Source: Mesostigma viride (taxonomy: Eukaryota; Streptophyta; Mesostigmatophyceae; Mesostigmatales; Mesostigmataceae). Taken from it: a stretch of 62,000 bases of DNA. The translations under genes and the position numbers were made by a program. The stretch's first letter is position 1. Every line of letters starts with the position of its first letter. The DNA is taken from the NCBI GenBank assembly GCA_009746045.1, contig RPFO01000065.1, positions 934,211 through 996,210 of the forward strand, written 5' to 3'. Under the pieces are notes generated by a model. It worked only from the letters and a program-made list of their open reading frames with translations, was not told where the DNA came from and searched no databases. Shown here in pieces: positions 45,241 to 54,791 of the stretch.

Positions 45241-47985
45241 TGTTGATTGTGCTGATGTTTAAGATTTTCAGCCCTAGGTTTGTTTTTTACTTTAAAATCG
45301 CAGCCCTGGATCGCTCCGACCTCTTTCTTAAACCTAGGCTTCGAGATAGCGAGCCCCCCAGGGGGTCGGTTCGGCCCGTCCTAGACCTCGCGCTGGGGGT
45401 GTAAAGGGAATATCTTAGTAGGTGCCACGGGGGAACAGAGCCAATTGGAATGGGGAAAAGGGTGGCTACCGAGGACCCTCCTGAACCAGCTGCTGAGATT
45501 GCTTAAGACTACATCGACACCGTTCGCCTTGGTGAGCATCACATCCTTTCCTATATGATCTTGTGGACCAGAGAGAAATATATGGGAGAATGGGAACATG
45601 AGTGGCGCATTCTGCGGCGGGCCAAGCTCTGTCTGTCTGAGAGGAGGCCGGCAGTTCCAGGGAGGATGCCTGATCGGATTACAAAAGTGCCCCAAACTAC
45701 GCAGATCCGGTGGTGATTACATATTACGACAATTATAACAGCGATACTAATGCAGCAGACTGTTGCACACGGCACCTCCAACATGAGAAAGACCCACTAC
45801 AATAAGCAGGCGCCAGCATCCACATTCCTAGCACAAGCCAATCAACGGTGTCCGGAGACGAGCCTTTTCCACGCAAAATGAATGAACCAAGAGCGCCAAA
45901 GACCTTCTGCAGCCATAGGCCAGAGCCAGAGCAAACCTGATATGATCCTGGCCACAAGCGACTGTCCGGCATGCCATTTACCGAGCACAATTCACGATGG
46001 ATGATGGATAGGCTGGTGATGAACACGGGGCAATTCATGCAATGCATCCGGTAGAACGTACCCTGCTGGCACCGCAGAAGTCATCGCGGGAATCGTGAGC
46101 TGATCTCCTGTTGCTCGATGGAAGAGGCGGCCAAAGACATGGGCAAATACACGATAAAAGCAACCCCATTTGACTACAATTTCAACCAACCATGCCTGAC
46201 CCCAATTAACCTTCTATACGGACAACAACCTGGCCTGGCAAATCTACGGCAACCCGCATGAGCTGGTTCATGCACGTGTTATTCGCGATAGAATTTCAGC
46301 ATGTGCGAAACAATTGCCGACGGGGATCTACTGACATCGGCAAGAATGCCGATCGCATCATTTGCCGGGATCAGCCACGGCCCGAAGTCCCAAGTCGTCA
46401 TGAAGTCTGCTTGTACTCGGCATGTTGAGTTGAGTTGAGTGACTCGAGTCACGTCCGAGACTCGCGTGCCCAGCGTCCGCGTCCACGCGAGAGCGAAGTG
46501 GAATTGATTGTATCCGAGGCCGGAGGTGGCCTGACTACCTAGTTCCCTGACTTCCCTCGCGGGACGTGGCCTCCACAAGGGGCGCTGCCACTTCATCGCG
46601 GGAGTCGTGTTGCAGCCAGTCAAGTCAGTTCACTCAGTTTATGTCCCTCGCCGGTTGTTGCAAACGTGCCTGCCGTGGTGCCGCCGTATAGGGTTGCAAG
46701 CCAGCCTTCAAGTTGCCGCCGCTCCTTGTTGGATTACGTCAACAATGAGGGGCAGAAACTCGAGGGCTGCATATCCGACATCTTCTTGCGGAAAAAGTAC
46801 AGGACCAGTTTCGCTGGCCAGAGGGCCCAACAGCGCGCCAAGCTTCTTGGTAACTGCGCAGAATATGCGTTGGCCACCCGCGGGAGTTCCGCCCCCGCGC
46901 AAATCTCAGCTTTTCGCGGCAAAAAGTGAAGACCGACGATCGAGGCCCTTGTTGTACAGATGTTGTTGTTGTTGTTGTTGTTGTTGTTGAGTCCCACAGT
47001 AGGTAGTAGGCCGGAAGCAGCAATGGAAATCCAGATCTGGATCAGGTGATCTCTAGTTCTACCTTATCTCTTACCGGTCTGGATCGCGGTCTGAAACCGC
47101 GAGTGTTCGTCCTTTTGGGCGATGGAACAGCCAAGCCTTACGGAAGAGCTCGACGCCTCGAAGATGTACTTTGCAGATGACCATATCGTCTGTTTTTAGG
47201 TTGGTTTTGGACTGCGTTATGGACCAGGCGATGTGTGCACGTTCATGGGATAGCTCGCGTGGCACTTTTGCAGACGCCGTGGTGAGTTAGTCTCCTTCAG
47301 TTATTCTTAAACCACGATTTCAGTCGTACCCACTCATTTTATCGTAGGTCGGAAATTGCTGTAGAGGCTGTTTGTGGGAAGATTCAGCATTAAGCGCCCC
47401 ACCTTTAGGGCCCCCCACAAGATGCTGCAGTCACTATCATAGGAGCTCCGAAGGCGTTGCAGGGAAGGAAAGCAGATAAGTAAAAGCAAACTTGACTTTA
47501 AAAGGACTGCTTGCGGGAGTTGATCAGCTGCAGGATGCCCAGCGACCAAGAGCTGATGACCCTGTTGCAGCTACAATAAGCAGGCCCAGCCATGCGGAAG
47601 CTTCGACGGTATGATGCATGTGAACGGAGTAATGGTGGGGCAGAAGACCGCAACCCTGCCCCCTTCTGTGGACATGCCTAGCTTGCCGGCTGCGCATGCT
47701 AGGCACCTCCCCATCTACTTGTGTAGCGCGATATTGGGCGTGGTTACGATTGCACACACCGCGAGAGCTCTTGTGCGTTCTAGTGCGCCAGCCGGTGCAT
47801 CAATCAGGGCAAGGATGACCGTCCATGTCCGCGGCCCAAAGGTAAACGTCAATCCAAGGCCAGCTGCATGGCCGGCTAGCGGCTAGTACCCGGATTGGCC
47901 ACGCCCGGTCCATGCACTCTGCGTCGCTACCGCACCCTGTGGCACGGCCAGCCCTCGGGCACCTTGATGCTCGAGAGACAGGATC
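45241..47985. other. Intergenic region; no gene recognised
   Basis: Contains a weak copy of the CAGCCCTGG repeat (45255-45320) and a TTG run (46961-46989). Open frames around 46600-46990 and 47611-47886 show no recognisable family or splice pattern. Confidence 0.4.
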
Positions 47986-48100
47986 TTGTCTCTTCAGGTC
48001 CTTGTCGTCCCCATCTTCATCTATGTGGCGGAGACGTGGACACTCACGGCGGCGATAGAAGATATTGGCTGGATGGCGCGTACTCTCACCCGACTTAACG
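47986..48100 (+). mobile_element. Small LINE fragment (post-RT region)
   Basis: The plus-strand frame reads VLVVPIFIYVAETWTLTAAI, matching the VLTYGAETWTLTA block of the LINE copies at 40.6 and 51.1 kb. Confidence 0.7.
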
Positions 48101-48482
48101 GTACATCTTCATCCTGGGTAGGAAATAATGCCGGCCGTGGTACGTTCATTTGCCGCATGTCACCGCCCAGTCTGTTTGCGCTCTTAATGAACCTGGCATG
48201 AAACTTTTGGCGCCGTTTCTGGGTTCCTCTTGCTATTTTGTTCTCCACTTGTTGCAGTTGTGCTATCAGATTTTCCGCAGCTTTCAATGGTTTTCCTTAC
48301 GCTGCGTATGCCATGCTTCCTAAAGCTACCCAGAATTGATCGGGCAGTTATCTGGCTTTGCTACGCTTCCTTTATGGAGGTTTTCGCACGGTAGACATTT
48401 TATATTGCGCTAATCAATGACCCTAGCTGCCTGGGAGCGGCATCACCGTTGCAAGGAGCTGGCGAGCTCATAAACGCCTGTC

Positions 48483-48869
48483 ATGGCTCTTCAGCCTGCT
48501 GGAAAACAAGGTTGTTGTATGGAAGGTGAGAATATGTCAGTTACTTATCACATCCCCACCTGTTTAGCCTCCATAAAACATGGCTTGTACTTCCTAGATG
48601 CGTACAGGGATCAGGTCGTTATGACCATGAAGGATGCACCTTTTATCCATAAGCGTCATGACATGGTGTTGGCTATGTGTGATTCCCGCAAGCGGTCATA
48701 CCTGCTCATAATGGTTAAAGAGTTGGTGGTTATTTTCTTCAAGCATCTAGCATTTGTTTTTCGTGGTTCTGCCCCATTTGCAGGGGGCAAGCTTAGGAAT
48801 GTGCTCATGGTGTCGCCTCATGTCATGGTGCACCAAGCGTGCAGGCTGGCAGCTATTGAATTGAATTGA
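48483..48869 (+). CDS. Hypothetical open frame, 128 codons, doubtful
   Basis: Methionine to stop. It begins MALQPAGKQGCCMEGENMSV and includes a hydrophobic stretch LLIMVKELVVIFFKHLAFVF. It is not recognised. It lies among LINE debris with no supporting splice sites, and the end runs into the AATTG tail of a LINE remnant, so it may be transposon-derived or chance. Confidence 0.15.
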   Translation: MALQPAGKQGCCMEGENMSVTYHIPTCLASIKHGLYFLDAYRDQVVMTMKDAPFIHKRHDMVLAMCDSRKRSYLLIMVKELVVIFFKHLAFVFRGSAPFAGGKLRNVLMVSPHVMVHQACRLAAIELN

Positions 48870-48960
48870 ATTGAATTGTAACATAACTCCGTTGGGAGTA
48901 TATGTAGCACATAGCCCAGAGAAGGGGCATATGGCCTATCATACATTCTAAGCTACTTCC
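48858..48960 (-). mobile_element. LINE 3'-end remnant
   Basis: Tail AATTGAATTGAATTG followed by TAACATAACTCCGTTGGGAG and GTAGCACATAGCCCAGAG, which is the minus-strand LINE stem-loop and 3' UTR. Confidence 0.75.
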
Positions 48961-49384
48961 TGCAAGGGTGGCAGCTATAACATGATGTAATATGGGCAAA
49001 CTAGGTCAGAATGACCTGTAATTTGGTGGCAAGCTCGTGATACGTTAATTTAATTAATTGCAATTGTTTTGGCCCAGCTTGTGGTGGGCAAGGGTGTCTT
49101 TGGAGTGGTGTTTGTGCTCAAAACTGCTTTTATGTGTCATTTTTTTCTTGCACATTACCATTTTTCAATGTGAGTAAACGTGGTCAGAATGAGCTGAAAC
49201 TTTGGGGCTGTATGATTGCAACCCTTGGCCAGTTTTGAATATAACATTTGACCCCATTGCACGTGTCTATGATTTGATTAATTTTTTTAGGCAAAAAAAA
49301 TACGTTTTTTTCGCTAAACTATTTCATGTGTCTAAACATGCTTGTTCTGACCTGCATACTTGCTGGAATCATTGGCAAGGGTTG
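48961..49384. other. AT-rich spacer between LINE remnants; no gene seen
   Basis: Low-GC sequence with TTAATTTAATTAATT near 49045 and long T runs near 49265 and 49300. No coding evidence. Confidence 0.4.
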
Positions 49385-50065
49385 CAATTAATTAATTAGG
49401 AACATAACTCCGTTGGGAGTAAAATTAAATTAAATTAAATTATAACATGCCTCCGTGGGGAGGTCATGTAGCACATATTTCATGATGGATGGGTGGTGTG
49501 GAGGAAGCCGCGTGATCGAACTATCCTAACTCTATCTAGAAAATCCTAACTACACTACTCATCAAAACGCCTCCTCCGCTTGGGGGGAGGGGGCTTGCCC
49601 ACAGGGTCGGGCGTGTGCGCCTTGACAATCTTCTTCCACCGCGTCTTGTCCTGCATGGCAGTCCAAAGACGGGAGAGAGAGTGGATGCGGTGCTCAAACT
49701 GGGCTGGGACCACTAGGTCGTCCAGCAACATCTGAACGTAGTTGGTGACAGGTTTCCCTACCCTTTTGGGAATGTCCTTGGGGCCAGGCCAGGTCAGAAT
49801 GTGCCGCCCTGGCTGGCCAAGCCGCTGGGGGCCGGCCAGACCAAGGGTGGTGTCGACCTGGCTGGTGCGAGTAAATGTAGCACATATCCCAGAGAGGCTT
49901 GCCCACAGGGTCTGGCGTGTGAGCCTTGACAATCTTCTGCCACCGCGTCTTGTTCTGCATGGCAGTCCAAAGAAGGGAGAGCGAGTGGATGCGGTATTGA
50001 AACTGGGCTGGGACCAGTAGGTCATCCAGCAACATCTGGACGTAGTTCGTGACATGTTTCCTCGT
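49385..50065 (-). mobile_element. Nested LINE 3' ends with an internal partial duplication
   Basis: 49385-49420 is a minimal stem-loop remnant (AACATAACTCCGTTGGGAGT). From 49421 follow the tail, stem-loop, 3' UTR and C-terminal codons (stop near 49555; QPGRHILTWPGPKDIPKRVG, VVPAQFEHRIHSLSRLWTAM). From about 49875 a second partial copy of the same coding segment starts in another frame. Confidence 0.82.
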
Positions 50066-50456
50066 GACATGTTGAACTCTTGCTGCGTTTATTGGTCAAA
50101 GACTATGACCGAGCCATTATGCTCCGTCAAGTCCGATGTTTTTTGCAACGTCACCCACATCTGTTCGGTGCTGCCCCTTGGCACAAGCTCTACAAACAGG
50201 TCGTGGACCGGCTGGATCGCATAGTATCTCCGCACATCTGAACCCTGTGATGCCAGATCTCCTTTGCGGCCGTTCCGAGCTTGGCACTGGATTCGTTGTC
50301 CACATCGTCGCGTCGCTGCAGCAACACGATGTTTTCTGGCATCCGCGGGCTTTTGGTTCCCGCCGCACATTTGAAAGTGCTGTCCTCCGGCTTTTTGCCT
50401 TTGCACCGTGTGCAGTTCTTGGACGTTTGGAATCATGGCATGGCTAACGTGATGAC
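50066..50456. other. Unassigned sequence between LINE fragments
   Basis: A minus-strand open frame of 115 codons spans 50089-50436 (contains YYAIQPVHDLFVELVPRG). I do not recognise it; it could be an insertion or a transposon piece. Confidence 0.35.
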
Positions 50457-50795
50457 TGACTAGCTACCTTTTCAGTGGTTTTCCATTTGCGGGTATTTCC
50501 TCGTAAATGGTGGGAGAGCGATCGCAGCAATGGTGCTCACCACTAGACACTCCCGGCCAGTTGGGCTCGAAACACACGCCCTGATCAAGCATGCTGTTTC
50601 CGGCCCCACCGTCTAGGTCATCTAGTCGCTCTACACGTAAGCCAGCCATAATTTCAATGCACAAGGATACACATTTCCATCACCATTCATCTTCATCATC
50701 CTGAACGACTCGAACACGCGGACAAGATAACGGCAGGCTCGAGCTACCATGGTCCGGATTCTCCCGATTTCTGGCCTGCGCTGGTTGTCTCCTTG
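50457..50795. mobile_element. Second long copy of the 336-bp retroposon, inverted
   Basis: Complement of 11580-11915 with few changes, about 339 bp, from TGACTAGCTACC to GGTTGTCTCCTTG. It sits against a LINE C-terminal fragment whose sequence resumes at 50796 (ATGTTTCCGTACCC). No target duplication is evident, so one side has been rearranged. Confidence 0.85.
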
Positions 50796-51225
50796 ATGTT
50801 TCCGTACCCTTTGGGGAATGCCCTTGGGGCCAGGCCAGGTCAGACTGTGCCGCCCTGGCTGGCCAAGCCGCTGGGGGCCTGCCAGACCAAGGGCGGTGTC
50901 GACCTGGCTGGTGCGAGCAAGGCGTCCTACAAATGCTATCCTACACTGTCTAATCTCGTCCGAAATACGAGGCATGCCCTGATACAAAGACTCTAAAGAC
51001 CTATGCATGGAAAACCCTACATTCAGGGCCTGACGGAGCATCCTGGTTACCGTGCCGTTGAGCCTGGCTGCCAGTGTGGGTGTGAGTGTCCACGCCTCGG
51101 CGCCATACGTGAGCACCGTGAGGACGAGGACCTTGAAGAGCATGCGCTTGCGGTGCTCGCCCAGGCCCTTGGAGCGCCAGTAGGTGTTGAGCGAACGTAG
51201 CCTAGCCCAGGCCAGGCCGATTAAT
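50796..51225 (-). mobile_element. LINE fragment: post-RT region with open frame
   Basis: The minus strand reads LVLTVLTYGAEAWTLTPTLA, then SLESLYQGMPRISDEIRQCR, FVGRLARTSQVDTALGLAGP and PGRHSLTWPGPKGIPQRV. The frame stays open into the adjoining retroposon at 50795, producing a chimeric reading frame. It is homologous to 40210-40810. Confidence 0.85.
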
Positions 51226-51539
51226 ATATAAAAATCATAGCTCCGTTGGGAGCATATGTAACACATAGCCCTGAGAAAGGGGCATCTATGGGTTTGTAAT
51301 ATATACAATCAGGGCTACAACCTGCAGGTGTAGGATGTACAACTATCACCTGCTCTGGGTGCACAAGGTGCACCTGCACCGCCATGATGGTTCATGCCTC
51401 CTTACCAAGCACAGGCACCCAGGGGGGGCTTGAGGAGAGGGCCTAGAAGGCCTGCATGACATATGGGGTGGAAGGTATGTGGCTAGGCTATAGCTGGTGT
51501 ACACATGGCATCTCAGCAGAGAGTAACTCCCTGCATAGG
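51226..51539 (-). mobile_element. LINE 3'-end remnant separating two coding fragments
   Basis: AATCATAGCTCCGTTGGGAG, then TATGTAACACATAGCCC, as in other minus-strand 3' ends, followed by about 200 bp of unassigned sequence. It interrupts what would be continuous LINE ORF2 sequence between 51225 and 51540. Confidence 0.65.
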
Positions 51540-53389
51540 CATAGCAGGCCGATGCGGGTGTCCACATCGTCGGCGGTGTCAGCTGGAGCCAGCTCCCTAA
51601 CAGTTTGAAGCGATCTCGGAACGGGACCGTCGTCCCGTCGAGCAGGCGCGGCAGCGGCGGTGTACTGGAGGCCCCAATCACCATCGCCTCAGTTTTGACA
51701 CTAATCTCCAACCCCACCACCCGCGCCTCCAGGCCCAGACAGTCCAGCCAGGTCTGAATGTGCTCGGGGCTCGCGATGAGGGTGGTGTCATCCGCATAAA
51801 TCAGGTCGGCCAGGCGGTAGCCAGGTTTAACCCCGCCGTGCGCGCTTTCGTTAAGGATGTCCAAGCCTGGCTCGAACCCCTTAAGAGCAGTAAAGCGCGC
51901 ACGTGCCCGACGCATGACGTGATCCACGATCGACAATAATGAACAGGTATGGGGACAGGACACAACCTTGCCACACCCCGTGGTGAAGGGGGAAAGGTGG
52001 GGTGGTGCCTTCCGCAGTCCGCACTACTGCCTGTGAGCCCTCATACAGTCGCCGAATGGCAGCAATAAACGCTGGTGGCACCCGATCCAGAGCTAGGATG
52101 GCCCAAAGAGCCTCCCAGAGGACCGTGTCAAAGGCCTTGATATAGTCAACAAAAATGAAGACCAGCGGCAAACTGTCAGGGGGAAGGCGACGCACCTCCT
52201 CCATCAACCGGCACGCGACAAACACAGCCATGACAGTGTTACGACCACGACGGAAACCCATCTGAGACTCACCCAGGTGTGGGTCCAGCGCGGCGCGGAG
52301 CCTGTGCAGCATCATGCGCATGAAGACCTTCAGCGCGGTGCTCTGGAGGCAGACACCCGGGTAGTTACCGGGGTCAGCAGCAGAGCCCTTCTTGTACAGC
52401 ATGATGCGGATGGCCGTCTGCCACTCAGCAGGCGGAGGCTCGTCAGAAAGCAGGACACGGTTGCAGAACGCCAGCAGAAGATCCCTAACCGCCGGATCAG
52501 GGGTCTTCAGCAGCTCAGCAGAAAGGTGGTCGGCACCGACCGCCGCATCGTACCGCAGGCGAGCAAGGGCGCCGTCCAATTCCTTCAAAGTGAAGGGGTG
52601 GACGACGTCGTCGGTGGCAAGGCAGCCCTCCTGCAAGGCGGGGACTTGATAGTCCGCGGCCGAGGAGTGGGGCGCTGGCGGCGGCGGTGGTCCGGCAACC
52701 CCGAGGCGGGCGGCCGTCTCGGGGTGAAGCAGCGGGGGGGGGGGGCGCGAGCCCCACCGGTCAAGGAAACATTTTTTCCTTGACCGGTGGTTTCCTTGGG
52801 CCAACCAGCGGTCAAGGCTGACCGGTGCCGTGCCGTCACCCGTGTGCTCCATCGAGGTGCGCTGCCGCCGGCCGCCGAGCCGGTCGAGGTGGTACCACAT
52901 GTCCTTGCCCTGGTTGCGAGCCTGGCAGGCCTTGGCATCCGCGATGCACTGGGCCGCCTCCGCGTCCTGAGCGTGCTCGTAGGCCTCCACGAGGGCGGCC
53001 TTGAGCACTGGTTTCTGCAGCGGGTCCCGGTTACGCTTGAGGCGGTGCCGGGCGGCCAAGACCTTGGGGTCCTGGCGGTAGAGCGGGCCGGGGCGGCGGC
53101 GGGGCATGACCGGCAGGTGCCGTGCCGCCAGCAACGGGGCACGGGCCGCAAAGCCCGCAAAAATGGCGGCGTTGGGGGCACCCTTGTCCAGCTCGTCGAC
53201 ATCCGCCCGGGCGTCCAGGGCTGACAGGTACTCCAGTACGTCGGCACCGGTTCCGCGCGTGCTCGGCGTCCGTCCAGTCCTCAGGATCTCCCCGGACCGG
53301 GCGTAGAGCAGACCAGTCAGGGCGGACCACTTTGCCCATTGTCCTAGGGAAAATCGGCCAAAACTAGTGTCTTTCACTATTTTTAGCAC
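51540..53389 (-). mobile_element. LINE ORF2 fragment with reverse transcriptase domain
   Basis: A 502-codon open frame (51881-53389) enters the RT domain: LDGALARLRYDAAVGADHLS, GNYPGVCLQSTALKVFMRMM, QMGFRRGRNTVMAVF, FIFVDYIKAFDTV (first catalytic Asp) and LHHGVWQGCVLSPYLF. Near 51935 the frame shifts, and the rest continues (GYRLADLIYADDTTLIAS with the YADD box; LLDGTTVPFRDRFKLLGSW) to about 51590. No endonuclease domain was seen upstream, so it is 5' truncated. A 14-bp inverted repeat at 52754-52790 adds extra residues. It is not functional because of the frameshift and breaks. Confidence 0.9.
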
Positions 53390-53465
53390 ATAACGGTCAC
53401 ATGGTGTGGGGTAGTACCCCCCCTAAGTGGTTGGAATTTTTTTAAAATCATATTTATTCTGATTT
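53390..53465. other. Short junction between LINE fragment and SINE
   Basis: T-rich sequence, no feature recognised. Confidence 0.4.
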
Positions 53466-53606
53466 TCTGATTTGGCACGCCGCAAAGGTGAAAACCATTT
53501 GCGTTCAGTGCCGGTCCGCGGAAAACGCGATCTGCAAATGAATCCGACCGGATCGAATCGAACTGGGGACCTCTCGCACCAACTTTTGCTGACTATATAG
53601 GACGGA
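53466..53606 (-). mobile_element. tRNA-like SINE, copy 1
   Basis: On the minus strand it reads CCGTCCTATATAGTCAGC, then GGTGCGAGAGGTCCCCAGTT followed by CGATTC. GTTCGATTC (53555-53563) is a good box B, and GCGAGAGGTCCCC precedes it as in a tRNA. Box A is degenerate and the D/anticodon region is shortened. The body continues through ATTTGCAGATCGCGTTTTCC. It shares its whole length with 54455-54599. Confidence 0.7.
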
Positions 53607-53777
53607 TGATATTTATGGTCCCCCGTCATAACTGGATTTTTATCACATCCATAGGTATGGTTTCCAGAAAAGTGCACTTTTGGACCATCATGTCCCAGCG
53701 GGCGGTCACAGTGACTGTGGCCTCGGATACCTTGTCGGCGCAATATGCTCTCACTCAATAAATTATTTGGCCTATAT

Positions 53778-53830
53778 CAAGGAGACAACCGACCAGCGCA
53801 GGCCAGAAATCGGGAGAATCCGGACCATGG
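53778..53830. mobile_element. 53-bp truncated copy of the 336-bp retroposon
   Basis: CAAGGAGACAACCGACCAGC (with a 4-bp duplication of CGAC/ACC) through GAATCCGGACCATGG, then unrelated sequence. The left flank is CCTATAT. Confidence 0.8.
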
Positions 53831-54454
53831 CATATAGCACTCTCCCTTCTTCTAATTGGAGGAAGATGCAGGACTATGTAATTGGCCATGATACTCACAA
53901 TTTTAGCGCATCAGCTTGGAGGCCGACCGCCGTCCCCCCCGCGTGTGCATGATGCAGACGATATTAATTTGTAACGTATACTTTCGTGCAATTATTTTTC
54001 TAATGAGATCAGCATAGTATACTCCGTGGCATGCCCATGCGCATGACACGCAAGTACTTGCGTACGTACTTACAATAACCATACCCCCCCCTGGCTGGTG
54101 GGGAAGGCCCACCTCACCCTAGCTCCACAACCGCCCAGGGCCACCCAGGGAACTTCCCCCTCGTGAACAATCGAGTAACCTCGACTAATAATTAGTTGTT
54201 TCGCTTAAATTATTTGAACATAGAGCATTGGATAGACCCGTAGATTAGCCAGGTCGCCTACACCATCATCCCAACGGTTACTGCTCCTCCAATGGGACTG
54301 CGTGACTATTTCATTGCAAGCGTGGACTGCATATCCGATGTTTTGTTTTTTTAATGTTGGATTCCCTACACACGGCAGGAATGTTGCTTGCACTTGAGAG
54401 CCAGACATGGCCTGCTTAGCGTTGACCAACAAGGAGACCGCACCTTGTGTACAT
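53831..54454. other. Intergenic region; no gene recognised
   Basis: Mixed sequence without recognisable coding content or repeats beyond short C runs. Confidence 0.4.
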
Positions 54455-54599
54455 TCTGATTTGGCACGCCGCAAAGGTGAAAACCATTTGCGTTCAGTGC
54501 CGGTCCGCGGAAAACGCGATCTGCAAATGAATCCAGGCCGGAATCGAACTGGGGACCTCTCGCACCAATTTTGCTGACTATAGGACGGACGTCTCCGGA
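54455..54599 (-). mobile_element. tRNA-like SINE, copy 2
   Basis: Nearly identical to copy 1 (TCTGATTTGGCACGCCGCAA on plus; box B GTTCGATTC as complement of 54541-54549). It differs by ATAG versus ATATAG and by a short indel beside box B (CCAGGCCGG versus CCGACCGGATCG). Confidence 0.7.
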
Positions 54600-54791
54600 T
54601 CCTAAGGCATCACCAACTGACACCTACAGTCATCCGCAAAAGTTCTCCTTTCCGGGGAGTGATGCAAGCCTGTCGGATTTGGTACTAGATAAATCATTCG
54701 AGATCTGCACCTTGTGTACATAGTTAGTAATTGGGTGAACTTTCCGACAGTGAGATGTTCTCATGCAGCACAGGTCAACTCCATGGCGGCC

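Noticed and set aside
51881-53389. Host gene of 502 codons
   Set aside because: It carries reverse transcriptase motifs (FVDYIKAFD and, after a frameshift, YADD) and ends at a frameshift; it is a retrotransposon fragment.
53555-53563. Functional tRNA gene
   Set aside because: Box B is good, but the D arm and anticodon arm cannot be folded in the space available; it fits a SINE better.
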